Below, one piece after another: positions 16,787 through 26,002 of a stretch of DNA of 64,000 nucleotides (the stretch's first letter is position 1; every line of letters begins with the position of its first letter). This DNA comes from DATLGB01 sp964242305 (GTDB lineage Bacteria; Actinomycetota; Thermoleophilia; Solirubrobacterales; Solirubrobacteraceae), in the NCBI GenBank assembly GCA_964242305.1, contig CAXTBB010000020.1, positions 5,610 to 69,609 of the forward strand, given 5' to 3'. The translations under genes were made by a program, and so were the position numbers. The notes beneath the pieces are model-generated. The model had not been told where the DNA came from. It was given only the letters and a program-made list of their open reading frames with translations, and did no database searches.

Positions 16787-17431
16787 GTGATCCGCGTCCT
16801 GATCGCCGACGACCAGGCCCTGGTCCGCACCGGCTTCCGCTTCATCCTCGAGGCCGAGCCCGACCTCGAGGTGGTCGGCGAGGCGCCCGACGGCGAGCAC
16901 GCCGTCGCCCTCGCCCGCCGCGTCAAGCCCGACGTCGTGCTCATGGACGTCCGCATGCCCGGCGTCGACGGCATCGAGGCGACGCGGCGGCTGATGACCT
17001 TCGACGCCCCGCCGCGGGTGGTCATGCTGACCACGTTCGACTTCGACGAGTACGTGCTCGACGCGCTGCGCGCCGGCGCGTCGGGCTTCCTGCTCAAGGA
17101 CACCTCCGCGGGCGACCTGGGCGCCGCCGTCCGCGTGGTCGCGGGCGGCGACGCGTTGCTGGCGCCGCGAGTGACCCGCCGCCTGATCGAGCGCTTCGAG
17201 GGCCTGCCCGGCACCGCCGCGCCGCCGGCTGGCTGGGCCGAGCTGACCGAGCGCGAGCGCGAGGTCTTCGCGCTCGTCGCCGAGGGGCAGTCCAACGGCG
17301 AGATCGCGAGCGCGCTGTTCTTGAGCGAGCCGACGGTCAAGACCCACGTCGGCCGGCTGCTGCGCAAGCTGGACGCGCGCGATCGCGTCCAGCTCGTCGT
17401 GCTCGCGTACCGCTGCGGGCTGGTGCGCTAA
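16787..17431 (+). CDS. LuxR/NarL-family response regulator
   Basis: 214 residues. The receiver domain has acidic residues in VLIADDQ, phospho-acceptor Asp in VLMDVRMPGVDG, and Lys in GFLLKDTSAGD. The LuxR-type HTH follows (about 148-210): LTEREREVFALVAEG, then EPTVKTHVGRLLRKL. GTG at 16787 is the start. It is the output partner of the upstream DesK-type kinase. Its TAA overlaps the rpmA TAG on the opposite strand (17428-17431), so the two transcripts converge with no intergenic DNA. Confidence 0.93.
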   Translation: MIRVLIADDQALVRTGFRFILEAEPDLEVVGEAPDGEHAVALARRVKPDVVLMDVRMPGVDGIEATRRLMTFDAPPRVVMLTTFDFDEYVLDALRAGASGFLLKDTSAGDLGAAVRVVAGGDALLAPRVTRRLIERFEGLPGTAAPPAGWAELTEREREVFALVAEGQSNGEIASALFLSEPTVKTHVGRLLRKLDARDRVQLVVLAYRCGLVR

Positions 17432-17697
17432 GCGGCGTCGTCAGGGACGGCGGCGACCGAGATCCAGCGCTTGCCGCCGCGGCCCGTGCGGAACTGCACG
17501 GTGCCGGCGTCCTTGGCGAAGATCGTGTGGTCGCGGCCGAGGCCGACGCCGGGACCGGGATGGAAGCGCGTGCCGCGCTGACGGACGATGATCTCGCCGC
17601 CGGTCACTTCCTGGCCGGCGAAGACCTTCACGCCGAGGAACTTGGGCTTGGAGTCCCGGCCGTTGCGGCTGGAGCCGAGGCCCTTCTTGTGTGCCAT
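17428..17697 (-). CDS. rpmA: 50S ribosomal protein L27
   Basis: 89 residues, the standard bL27 length, starting MAHKKGLGSSRNGRDS and containing GGEIIVRQRGTRFHPG. The mature N-terminus begins near the peptidyl-transferase centre. ATG at 17697 overlaps the rplU TAA by one nucleotide. The last 22-23 codons are duplicated in the remnant at 14744-14812. Confidence 0.97.
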   Translation of the reverse strand: MAHKKGLGSSRNGRDSKPKFLGVKVFAGQEVTGGEIIVRQRGTRFHPGPGVGLGRDHTIFAKDAGTVQFRTGRGGKRWISVAAVPDDAA

Positions 17698-18017
17698 TAG
17701 GAGATCGCCTCCACGCGGATGCGGGTGAGCTCCTGGCGGTGCCCCTGGCGCCGCTTGTAGCCCCGCTTGGGCTTGTACTTGAAGATGCGGATCTTCGGGC
17801 CACGCTCGTGACCGACGATCGTGGCGCGCACCGCCTTGAGGTCGCCGCCGAACTTCGCCTCCGAGCCGCCGCCGGCGGTCAGCAGCGTCTCCAGCTCCAC
17901 CGTGGAGTCGACGTCGCCGGGCAGGCGCTCGATCAGCAGGGTGTCGCCTGGGGCGACGCGGTACTGCTTGCCGCCCGTCTTGATGATGGCGTAGGAGTCG
18001 GTGAGGGTCTCAGGCAT
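17697..18017 (-). CDS. rplU: 50S ribosomal protein L21
   Basis: 106 residues. YAIIKTGGKQYRV near the start and FKYKPKRGYKRRQGHRQ near the end are bL21 signatures. ATG at 18017 has AAAGGA 8-12 nt upstream; the open frame to 18056 adds non-family residues. Its start lies inside the 3' end of rng (8-nt overlap), so rodA-rng-rplU-rpmA probably form one transcript. Confidence 0.97.
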   Translation of the reverse strand: MPETLTDSYAIIKTGGKQYRVAPGDTLLIERLPGDVDSTVELETLLTAGGGSEAKFGGDLKAVRATIVGHERGPKIRIFKYKPKRGYKRRQGHRQELTRIRVEAIS

Positions 18018-20070
18018 CGGTGCTTTCCTTTGCTGCGCGCGAACGCCGGCGTCCACCCCTGCGGCCGCGCCGGCGAGGCTTGGAGTCTAGCTCGTCGGTT
18101 TCCGTGTCTCCTGCGGGCCCGGTGGAGGCCTTGACCTCCTCCTCGGGCGGCGGCTCGAGCTGCGCCTCCACCCGGGCGGCGGCCCTCGGCTTGGCCTTCG
18201 CCTTCGCCCGGGGCGCCCGCGGCTTGGCCGGCCGGGGGGCGCGAGCGGCGCGTTTCTTGGCCGTCGCGATGCGCTCCTCCTCCTCCGGCGTGACGTCGAT
18301 GAGGACGGCGGAGGCGGCGGTGCGGCCGGCCTCCTCGATGCGCACGAGCCGCTTGGAGCCCACGAACGGCCCGGCCCCCTTGACGGAGATGATGTAGCCG
18401 TCGATCTTGGCGACGGCGTCGTCGACCTCGTACATGTGCGGCTCGACGATGTCGACGTGGACCTCGTCGCCGTCGGAGAACGGGACGGCGGCGGTCAGGA
18501 CCTCCTCGCGCGACCCCTCCAGCGTGACGCGGAAGTGGTCGATCGGCAGCCCGTCGGAGCCCTCGAAGGAGAACCAGTGGCCGGTGTCGGCCTCCAGCGC
18601 GTGCAGCATGCGCGCGTTCTCGCCGATGAAGCGCGCCGTCACCTTCGGGTTGATGCGGACCAGGTAGGCCTCGGGGCCGTCCTTCGGCGCCTGCTTGACC
18701 AGCTCGCGCAACTTGCGATCGACCTCGATGGCGACCGTCTCCTCCGACTTGACCACGCCCTCCCCGTCGCAGGTCGGGCAGCCCTTGGTCATGATCTCGC
18801 GCACGCCCTCCGTGACGTTCTGGCGCGTCATCTCGACCAGGCCGAGCGGCGAGATCTCGACCACGAAGGTCTTCGTGCGGTCCTCGTCCAACGCCTTGCG
18901 CAGCGTCTTGAGCACGGCGTCGCGGTTGCGCGCCCGGGCCATGTCGATGAAGTCGATGACGATGATGCCGCCGATGTCGCGCAGCCGCAGCTGGTTGACG
19001 ACCTCCTCGGCCGCCTCCAGGTTCGTCTTGGTGATCGTGTCCTCCAGGCGGGCGGACTTGCCGCGCCCGATGAACGACCCCGTGTTGACGTCGACGACCG
19101 TGAACGCCTCGGCGTACTCGATCAGCAGGTAGCCGCCCGACGGCAGGTCGACGCGCTTCTCGAGCATCCCCGAGATGACCTCCTCGACGCCGTAGGCCTC
19201 GAAGACGGGCTCGTCGGACTCCCACAGCTCGACCCGCTCGACCAGCTCAGGCGCGGTGCGGGTGAAGAAGGAGACCAGGCGCTGGTGCTGCTTGGGGTCG
19301 TCGACCACCGCGCGCTCGAAGTGCGCGGAGAAGATGTCGCGGACGACGCGGACCGAAAGGTCCGCCTCCTGGAAGACGAGGTCCGGCGCGCGCACCTCGC
19401 TGACGCGCTTCTCGACGACCTCGTTGAGCTTGAACAGGTACTGCAGCTCGCGTTCGAAGTCCTCGCGCCTGGCGCCGTGCGCCGCGGTGCGGACGATCGC
19501 GCCGCCGCCGCCGAGGTCGAGCTTGGCGGTCTCCTTGCGCAGGCGCGTGCGCTCCTTGTCCTCCAGGCGCCGGGACACGCCCACGCCCTCGCCCGTGGGC
19601 GCGTAGACCATGTAGCGGCCGGCGATGGTCAGCTCCATGCTCAACCGCGCGCCCTTGGTCTTCAGCGGGTCCTTGACGACCTGGCAGACGACCTCCTGGC
19701 CCGGCTTGAGCAGGTCGGCGATCCCGGGGCCCTTGGTGCCCCGCCCGCGCTGGACCTTCTCCACGCCGGGCAGGACGATCTCGTCGACGTGCAGGAAGCC
19801 GTTCTTGTCCAGGCCGATGTCGACGAAGGCCGCCTCCAGGCCGGGCAGCACGTTGTCGACGACGCCCTTGTAGATGTTGCCGACGATGGAGCGGTTGCCA
19901 CGGCGCTCGAGGTAGACCTCGGCGGCGCGGTAGCCCTTGGCGAGCTCAGGCCCGCCGCGGCGACGGCGGCCCCGCCGCCCGGTGTCGGTGGACGCGTCCT
20001 TCGATTCGGCCTCCAGGATGGCGACGCGAGTCTCCTCGCGGTCCACGGTGACCAGCACTTGCTTTTGCAA
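18010..20070 (-). CDS. rng: Ribonuclease E/G
   Basis: 686-residue endoribonuclease for rRNA maturation and mRNA decay. An S1 RNA-binding domain (about residues 55-150) contains GNIYKGVVDNVLPGLEAAFV. The catalytic region has VVDVNTGSF and IIVIDFIDM, followed by the zinc-link CPTCDGEG. A basic, Ala/Arg/Lys-rich disordered tail (about 600-686) could bind RNA or partners. The start appears to be TTG at 20070 with AGAGGA about 12 nt upstream. It lies 15 nt after rodA and overlaps rplU by 8 nt. Confidence 0.94.
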   Translation of the reverse strand: MQKQVLVTVDREETRVAILEAESKDASTDTGRRGRRRRGGPELAKGYRAAEVYLERRGNRSIVGNIYKGVVDNVLPGLEAAFVDIGLDKNGFLHVDEIVLPGVEKVQRGRGTKGPGIADLLKPGQEVVCQVVKDPLKTKGARLSMELTIAGRYMVYAPTGEGVGVSRRLEDKERTRLRKETAKLDLGGGGAIVRTAAHGARREDFERELQYLFKLNEVVEKRVSEVRAPDLVFQEADLSVRVVRDIFSAHFERAVVDDPKQHQRLVSFFTRTAPELVERVELWESDEPVFEAYGVEEVISGMLEKRVDLPSGGYLLIEYAEAFTVVDVNTGSFIGRGKSARLEDTITKTNLEAAEEVVNQLRLRDIGGIIVIDFIDMARARNRDAVLKTLRKALDEDRTKTFVVEISPLGLVEMTRQNVTEGVREIMTKGCPTCDGEGVVKSEETVAIEVDRKLRELVKQAPKDGPEAYLVRINPKVTARFIGENARMLHALEADTGHWFSFEGSDGLPIDHFRVTLEGSREEVLTAAVPFSDGDEVHVDIVEPHMYEVDDAVAKIDGYIISVKGAGPFVGSKRLVRIEEAGRTAASAVLIDVTPEEEERIATAKKRAARAPRPAKPRAPRAKAKAKPRAAARVEAQLEPPPEEEVKASTGPAGDTETDELDSKPRRRGRRGGRRRSRAAKESTDA

Positions 20071-20085
20071 AACGAGTCGTTCCTC

Positions 20086-21288
20086 TCATGCGACGATCCC
20101 CATCCTCGTCTTCAACGCTCCCGCCTCTTTGGCCTGCGCGGCGATGCTCTGCAGCAGGCCGAGGGCGAGGAACGTGACGAGCATCGACGATCCGCCGTAG
20201 CTCAACAACGGTGCCGGGATGCCCGTGATGGGCATGATCCCGACCGTCATCCCGACGTTGACGAAGATCTGGAAGAGCAGCATCACGGTGATGCCGCCGG
20301 CGATCAGCGCGCCGAACAGGTTCTTCGCCTGCGTGAGGATGTGCAACCCGCGCCATAACAACAGCGCGTACAGGGACAGCACTACCGCGGCTCCGGCGAA
20401 CCCGTAGGTCTCGCCGACCACCGCGAAGATGAAGTCGGTGTGGTGCTCGGGCAGGAAGTTCAGCCCGGTCTGGGTGGCGTGGGCGACGCCGCGCCCCGTC
20501 TTCTCGCCCGCACCGATGGCGATCTTGGACTGCTGCTGCTGGTAGCCCTCCTTGCCCCCCACGTCCGACGGGTGCAGGAACGACGTCAGGCGATCCACCT
20601 GGTACTGCTTGAGCGGGTGGACGCCGACCGCCGGGAGCGCGACCAGGGTCAGCGCGATGGCGATCGCCCCGAGGGCGCCGAGCGCGGCGAAGTGCCGCCA
20701 CGGCAGCCCGGCCACGAACAGCAGGCCGAGCGTCCCGGCGATGTAGACCAGCGCCGACCCGAGGTCGGGCTGGGCCATGACCAGCATGGCCGGGAACAGC
20801 CCCAGCAGCATCACCCGCGCCGTGGTCTGGCGACTGGCCGGCCCGCGCAGGCGGTCGACCAGGAACGCCGAGATGCAGACCACCAGCAGGACCTTGCCCA
20901 GCTCGGACGGCTGCAGGTTGAAGACGGGCGTGTGGATCCAGCGCTTGGAGCCCTTCGTCGCCGTCCCCAGCAGGTAGACGACGACGATGCTGGCCAGCAT
21001 GAAGCCGTAGAGCGGATAGCGCAGCTCGCGCAGGCGCGAGTAGTCCAGCCGCGAGCAGCCGTACATGAGCACCAGCCCGACGGCGGCGAAGCCGATCTGG
21101 CGGTAGACGTAGTAGTACGGCGAGCCGGCGATGTCGTCCGCCGTGGCGCCCTTGATCGCGATCACGGAGCAGATGACGAGCCCGATCGCGGCCAGCATGA
21201 GCAGCGGGTCGACACGCAGGCGCAGCTGGCGCGGCACGAGCGGCGGCGGCGGCTCGGACGCCGGGCGGATGGGAGTGGTCGGGCTCAA
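20086..21288 (-). CDS. rodA: RodA, SEDS peptidoglycan glycosyltransferase
   Basis: 400 residues with about ten membrane helices. It polymerises lipid II glycan strands in the elongasome with the class B PBP encoded just upstream. Family motifs seen are QPDLGSALVYIAG, NFLPEHHTDFIFAVVGE and PITGIPAPLLSYGGSS. TTG at 21288 overlaps the mrdA TGA (TTGA) and starts right before the N-terminal cytoplasmic segment; no ATG or GTG fits better. Confidence 0.95.
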   Translation of the reverse strand: MSPTTPIRPASEPPPPLVPRQLRLRVDPLLMLAAIGLVICSVIAIKGATADDIAGSPYYYVYRQIGFAAVGLVLMYGCSRLDYSRLRELRYPLYGFMLASIVVVYLLGTATKGSKRWIHTPVFNLQPSELGKVLLVVCISAFLVDRLRGPASRQTTARVMLLGLFPAMLVMAQPDLGSALVYIAGTLGLLFVAGLPWRHFAALGALGAIAIALTLVALPAVGVHPLKQYQVDRLTSFLHPSDVGGKEGYQQQQSKIAIGAGEKTGRGVAHATQTGLNFLPEHHTDFIFAVVGETYGFAGAAVVLSLYALLLWRGLHILTQAKNLFGALIAGGITVMLLFQIFVNVGMTVGIMPITGIPAPLLSYGGSSMLVTFLALGLLQSIAAQAKEAGALKTRMGIVA

Positions 21289-23435
21289 AAGGTCGTGGAT
21301 TCGCCGGGCTTGCAGGCGCGCGGGTCCTTGTCGTACCAGGTCTGCATGATGGCGCACACCGTCGGGGCCGCTGCCTCGGCGCCGAAGCCGCCCCGCTCGA
21401 TGGTCGCCGCGACCACGATCGGCCGCGACGGGTTGGGCACGAAGCCGACGTACCAGGACTGGTCGCCGTCGTTGCCGCGCTCGGCCGTGCCGGTCTTGCC
21501 GTAGATGTCGAGGTCGGTGTTCTTGAAGACGGGCTCGGACGTGCCGCCGGGCGAGGTCGCCGCCTCCTTGAGGCCCTGCAGGATCGTCGCGCGGGTCGTC
21601 TCGGAGAGGTCGATCTTGCGGCGGGCGGGGGCGCGCAGCTTCTGCTGGAGGCGGCCCTGGCCGTCCTGGACCTCGCGGCCGAGGTGCGGGCGGACGATCG
21701 TGCCGCCGTTCTCCATCGCCGCGTAGGCGACCGCCATCTGCAGCGGCGTGGCCTGCAGGTAGCCCTGGCCGACGGCGAGGTTGACGTTGTTGCCCAGCGT
21801 CCACGGGTCCTCGAAGCCGCCGCAGGTGAACAGCGCTTGGGTGGTGTGCGGCGTGATGTTCGCGCGCTTGGTGCACCGGACGTACTTCGCGTTCTCACGG
21901 TTGACGTAGGCGCGGTCGGGCACGAGGCCGCCGTACTCGCCGGGCAGGTCGATCTTCGTCGTGTGGCCGAGGCCGAGGCGCTTGGCCCAGGTCTGCAGCA
22001 CCTGCCCCTTGAGGCCGTTCATCCGGGCGCCGAGCGTGTAGAAGAACACGTCGGAGGACACCTTCAGCGCCTGGACGATGTTGATGGTCCCGTTGCGGGC
22101 GTCGCCGGCGTTCTTGAACGTAGTGGAGCCGTACGTCACGAAGCCGGGGTCGGTGATGGTGTCGGAGGGGGTGATGAGGCCGCTCTGGAGCGCTGCCGTG
22201 GCCGTGATCAGCTTGAAGGTCGAGCCGGTCGGATAGAGGCCGTCGATGGCGCGGTTGAGCAGCGGCTTGCCCGCCTCGTCGGAGTTGAGCTCGTCGTACT
22301 TCTCCTGGCTGATCGGCTTGGCGAACAGGTTCGCGTCGAAGCTCGGGTAGGAGCCGAGCGCGAGGATCTCGCCGGTGCGCGGGTCCATCGCCACGAACGC
22401 GCCCGGCTTGCCGCCGCCGTACTGCTCGATCGCCTCCGTCGCCTTCTTCTGGAGGTCGTAGTCGATCGTCAGCTCGAGCTGCTGGCCCTGCTGGGGCTTG
22501 ACCTCGCGGACGCGGCAGCGGACGGGGTCGTCGCAGGGCTGGCCGAGCGAGTCGACGACCTGGCGGTAGTAGCCGTCCTGCCCGCGCAGGAACTGGTCGT
22601 AGGTCTCCTCGACGCCGTCCTTGCCGATCCGCTCGCCCTCCTTGACGTTGCGGTAGCGCTTCTCCTTGAGCTCCTGCGGCGAGATCTCGCGCAGCGTCCC
22701 GAACAGATGGGCGCCGATGTCCTTGTGCGGGTAGTCGCGCAGGTACTGGAGCTCCGGCTTGACGCCGGGGAACTCGTCCTGGCGCTCGAGCAGGTAGTTG
22801 TAGGCCGGCTTGCCGATGTCGGTCTTGACGGTGACCGCGGCGTACGGCGTCAGCGCGACCTGCTGGATGACGCGGCGGTGGATCGTGCGCGGCGACTCGT
22901 CGAGCACGCGCCCCAGGCGCCGGTACAGGCTGCGCACCTTCCGGTCGGCGGGCAGCGGTGGCACCGCCACCGGCCGGATCTTGTTGGCGGCGCGCTTCAG
23001 GCGCCTGCGCTCGCGCTTCTGGGACGGCGTCAGCCGGCGCGCCTGGCCCTTGCGCCGCAGCGCCCGGAAGCGGTCGGCGGCCCCAAGGCGAACGCGCTCG
23101 GCGGCCGACAGGCGCCTCCCGTAGGCCTGGGCCAGGGTCAGCTCCGCCTGCGGCAGCTCGCCAGGCAGGATCTGCGCGACGGCCGCCTGGCGGGTCTTGA
23201 CCAGCGTGATGCCGTTGCGGTCCACGATGTTCCCGCGCGGCGCGTCGATGCGGATCTTGCGGACGCGGTTCTGCGCGGCCTGGGAGACGTAGCTCTCGCC
23301 CGACAGGACCTCCAGGAACCACAGCCGGAAGAAGAGCGCGGCGAACAGGACGAACGCGGTGCCGCCGAGGATGGCGACACGGCGCGCCAGCTGCGGCGAC
23401 ATCGTCGGGCGGCGTTCCTCGAGCTGCGGGGGCAT
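21285..23435 (-). CDS. mrdA: Penicillin-binding protein 2 (class B transpeptidase)
   Basis: 716 residues: a single N-terminal membrane helix (about 20-42), a pedestal domain, and a transpeptidase domain with active-site YPTGSTFKLI (SxxK), VSSDVFF (SxD) and GKTGTAE (KTG). It cross-links peptidoglycan during rod elongation together with RodA and MreBCD. The ATG at 23435 shares one nucleotide with the mreD stop. The N-terminal region carries an unusual Arg/Lys-rich segment at about residues 105-170, in the pedestal region. Confidence 0.96.
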   Translation of the reverse strand: MPPQLEERRPTMSPQLARRVAILGGTAFVLFAALFFRLWFLEVLSGESYVSQAAQNRVRKIRIDAPRGNIVDRNGITLVKTRQAAVAQILPGELPQAELTLAQAYGRRLSAAERVRLGAADRFRALRRKGQARRLTPSQKRERRRLKRAANKIRPVAVPPLPADRKVRSLYRRLGRVLDESPRTIHRRVIQQVALTPYAAVTVKTDIGKPAYNYLLERQDEFPGVKPELQYLRDYPHKDIGAHLFGTLREISPQELKEKRYRNVKEGERIGKDGVEETYDQFLRGQDGYYRQVVDSLGQPCDDPVRCRVREVKPQQGQQLELTIDYDLQKKATEAIEQYGGGKPGAFVAMDPRTGEILALGSYPSFDANLFAKPISQEKYDELNSDEAGKPLLNRAIDGLYPTGSTFKLITATAALQSGLITPSDTITDPGFVTYGSTTFKNAGDARNGTINIVQALKVSSDVFFYTLGARMNGLKGQVLQTWAKRLGLGHTTKIDLPGEYGGLVPDRAYVNRENAKYVRCTKRANITPHTTQALFTCGGFEDPWTLGNNVNLAVGQGYLQATPLQMAVAYAAMENGGTIVRPHLGREVQDGQGRLQQKLRAPARRKIDLSETTRATILQGLKEAATSPGGTSEPVFKNTDLDIYGKTGTAERGNDGDQSWYVGFVPNPSRPIVVAATIERGGFGAEAAAPTVCAIMQTWYDKDPRACKPGESTTF

Positions 23436-24001
23436 CAGGAGCGCGTGAGCGGCGAGAGGCCGCCGGTGGTGTACGCGCGGCGCCGGCGGCGGCGCGGGTC
23501 GTCGGGCAGGAACGGGAGCAGGACGCGGCGCACGGCGGCGTGCACGGGCAGCGCCAGCAGCGTCCCCAGGACGATGCCGAGCAGGATGTCGCGCAGCAGC
23601 AGCAGGCTCATGGGGACGTCGACGCCGAGCAGGAACTGCAGGACCGCGAAGCCGAAGGTGGCCACGGCGGCGGCGGCGGCGCCGACGGCCATGGGCACGA
23701 GGCCGTGGGCGGGGTCGCGCAGCTCGCGCAGGCGGCCGGCGCCGTAGCCGATCGACACCAGCAGCAGCGAGGAGACGCCCAGGGTCTGCAGCAGCGCGAG
23801 GTCGAGCAGCAGCCCGACCGCGAAGCCGAACGCCGCGCCGGTCAGCGAGCCGCACAGCAGGCCGACCGCGGCGACCATCAGCGGCGTCAGGTCGGGCGAG
23901 ACGCCGAAGACCTCGATCTGCGAGAGGGCGGCGACCTGGAGCACGACGCCGGCCAGCACGAGGCCGGCCAGCCGGGCGTAGAGGGCTGGCTCGGGGGTCA
24001 C
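23435..24001 (-). CDS. mreD: Rod shape-determining protein MreD
   Basis: 188-residue polytopic membrane protein with about five helices and an Arg-rich C-terminal tail; a scaffold of the elongasome between MreC and RodA/PBP2. MreD diverges strongly in sequence, so the call rests on size, hydrophobicity and position between mreC and mrdA. GTG at 24001 overlaps the mreC stop (GTGA), and the gene's TGA overlaps the mrdA ATG. Confidence 0.88.
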   Translation of the reverse strand: MTPEPALYARLAGLVLAGVVLQVAALSQIEVFGVSPDLTPLMVAAVGLLCGSLTGAAFGFAVGLLLDLALLQTLGVSSLLLVSIGYGAGRLRELRDPAHGLVPMAVGAAAAAVATFGFAVLQFLLGVDVPMSLLLLRDILLGIVLGTLLALPVHAAVRRVLLPFLPDDPRRRRRRAYTTGGLSPLTRS

Positions 24002-24882
24002 GGCGTCAGGTCCGTGCTGGCCACAGTGGTCGGCGCCTGGCGCTTGGTCAGGACCTCGACCCACTCGAGCGTGCCCAGGTCCACCGCCGGCTTGACCTCG
24101 ATGCGGCTGTCGAGGTTGCCGTCCCCCGCCTGGATCTTGGAGACGGTGCCGACGAGCTGGTCGCGGGGGTAGAACGACGGCAGCTTGAGGTTGTTGGACC
24201 CGGAGGTGACGACGCGATCGCCGCGGCTGATGTTGCCCGCGTTCTGCACGAAGCGCAGCTGCAGCTGGCCGGGGCGGTTGGGGTCCGGGCCGACGAAGGT
24301 CTGCTGGCCCGACCCGAGCACCTTCACGCCGGTCCCGAAGGACTCGTCGGTGATCAGGGTGACCTGCGAGGCGCCGCGGGTGACGTTGGAGACGCGGCCG
24401 ACGAGGCCGTCGCCGTTGATGACCGGCTGATTGAGCCGGACGCCGGCGCTCGAGCCCTTGTCGATGATCACGTGGGAGCCGTACAGCGTCGCGCTGCGCG
24501 AGATCACCAGCGCGGGCACGGGAGCGAGGTCGTCCGTGCCGGACTCGTTGATCTGGAGCAGGCCCTTGAGCTGCTTGTTGGTCGTGCTCTCCGACTGCAG
24601 CTCGGTGACCTGCTTGGTCAGCGTCTGGTTCTCCTTCTTGAGCTTGTCGCGCTCCTTCTTGGCGTCGAAGGTGTCGCCGACCCAGCCGAACAGGTCGCGG
24701 ACCGGCTTGAGCGCGCGGTGGGCGCCCTCCTGGACGGGCCCCAGGAAGCTCAGGGTGCCGCGCTGGGCGGAGTGCAGCCCGCCGCCGGAGCCCTCGCCGA
24801 AGTAGACGGTCAGCAGCAGCAGCGACGCGATGACGAACGCCGCCAGGGTCAGGCGCCGTCGGCGGACCTGCTTGTCGTACAT
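23998..24882 (-). CDS. mreC: Rod shape-determining protein MreC
   Basis: 294 residues: a short basic cytoplasmic N-terminus, one membrane helix (about 12-28), a coiled coil (about 72-110, with KKERDKLKKENQTLTKQV), then the periplasmic/extracytoplasmic beta-domain with YGSHVIIDKGSSAGV and GDGLVGRVSNV. It links MreB filaments to the cell-wall synthases. It lies 6 nt after mreB. Confidence 0.95.
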   Translation of the reverse strand: MYDKQVRRRRLTLAAFVIASLLLLTVYFGEGSGGGLHSAQRGTLSFLGPVQEGAHRALKPVRDLFGWVGDTFDAKKERDKLKKENQTLTKQVTELQSESTTNKQLKGLLQINESGTDDLAPVPALVISRSATLYGSHVIIDKGSSAGVRLNQPVINGDGLVGRVSNVTRGASQVTLITDESFGTGVKVLGSGQQTFVGPDPNRPGQLQLRFVQNAGNISRGDRVVTSGSNNLKLPSFYPRDQLVGTVSKIQAGDGNLDSRIEVKPAVDLGTLEWVEVLTKRQAPTTVASTDLTP

Positions 24883-24888
24883 GGCGGC

Positions 24889-25956
24889 CTACCGGCGACC
24901 GGCGGTCTGGCGCCGCTGGCTGCGGCCGTTGGAGCCGCGGTTGGACCGGTGGATCGCCTCGAACTCCTCCAGCGAGCGCCCGGAGCCGACCGCGACGCAC
25001 GTCAGCGGCGACTCGGCGCGGTGCGCGGGCATCTGGGTCTCCTCGCGCAGGCGCTCGTCCAGGTTCTGCAGCAGCGATCCGCCACCCGCGAGCATGATGC
25101 CGCGGTCCATGATGTCCGAGGCCAGCTCGGGCGGCGTGCGATCCAGGGTCTCCTTGATGGCGTCGATGATCTGCACGAGCGGCTCCTCGAGCGCGGCGCG
25201 GACCTCCTCCGAGGTCAGCACGACGGTCTTGGGCAGCCCGGAGACGAGGTCACGACCCCGGATCTCCGCCTGGACCTCCTCCTGGAGGGGGTAGGCGGAA
25301 CCGATCTCCAGTTTCACTTCCTCGGCCGTCTGCTGGCCGATCAGGAGCTTGTACTCCCGCTTGACGTAGTTGATGATCGACTCGTCCAGCTCGTCTCCGC
25401 CGATGCGGATGGACTGGCTGACGACGATGCCGCCGAGGCTGATGACGGCGACCTCGGAGGTGCCGCCGCCGATGTCGACGACCATGTTGCCCGTGGGCTC
25501 CCCGACCGGCAGGCCGGCGCCGATGGCCGCGGCCATCGGCTCCTCGATCAGGTAGGCCTGGCGCGCGCCGGCGCTCAGGCACGCCTCTTCCACCGCGCGC
25601 TTCTCCACGCCGGTCACGCCGGACGGCACGCAGACCACCACGCGCGGGTGCGCCCAGCGGTTCTGGTGCACCTTCTGGATGAAGTGCCGGAGCATCTCCT
25701 CGGTGACGTCGAAGTCGGCGATGACCCCGTCCTTGAGCGGCCGGATGGCCTGGATCGTCCCCGGGGTGCGGCCGAGCATGCGCTTGGCCTCGATGCCGAC
25801 GGCGTGGACCTCGCCCGTGCGGCTGTCGATGGCGACCACGGACGGCTCGGACAGCACGATGCCGCGCCCGCGCACATAGACGAGCGTGTTGGCCGTGCCG
25901 AGGTCGACCGCCATGTCGCGGCCGCCCATGCCCGTGAGGTACCCGAGGAAGCCCAT
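24889..25956 (-). CDS. mreB: Rod shape-determining protein MreB (bacterial actin)
   Basis: 355 residues. Actin-fold phosphate motifs are seen: AVDLGTANTLVYVRGRG (phosphate 1), VVDIGGGTSEVAVISLGG (phosphate 2) and GIMLAGGGSLLQNLDERL (adenosine motif). The tail after about residue 335 is Arg/Ser-rich. It starts the mreB-mreC-mreD-mrdA-rodA-rng-rplU-rpmA gene run, 46 nt after maf; a promoter may lie there but I cannot mark one convincingly. Confidence 0.97.
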   Translation of the reverse strand: MGFLGYLTGMGGRDMAVDLGTANTLVYVRGRGIVLSEPSVVAIDSRTGEVHAVGIEAKRMLGRTPGTIQAIRPLKDGVIADFDVTEEMLRHFIQKVHQNRWAHPRVVVCVPSGVTGVEKRAVEEACLSAGARQAYLIEEPMAAAIGAGLPVGEPTGNMVVDIGGGTSEVAVISLGGIVVSQSIRIGGDELDESIINYVKREYKLLIGQQTAEEVKLEIGSAYPLQEEVQAEIRGRDLVSGLPKTVVLTSEEVRAALEEPLVQIIDAIKETLDRTPPELASDIMDRGIMLAGGGSLLQNLDERLREETQMPAHRAESPLTCVAVGSGRSLEEFEAIHRSNRGSNGRSQRRQTAGRR

Positions 25957-26002
25957 ACGTGATTGCGCGGCTTCCGATGACGGTCCCCGCGTGGCGCCGA
26001 GT

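Noticed and set aside
18436..20358. 640-codon plus-strand frame opposite rng
   Set aside because: Antisense shadow with Asp/Val/Leu-rich composition; rng is conserved and well supported.
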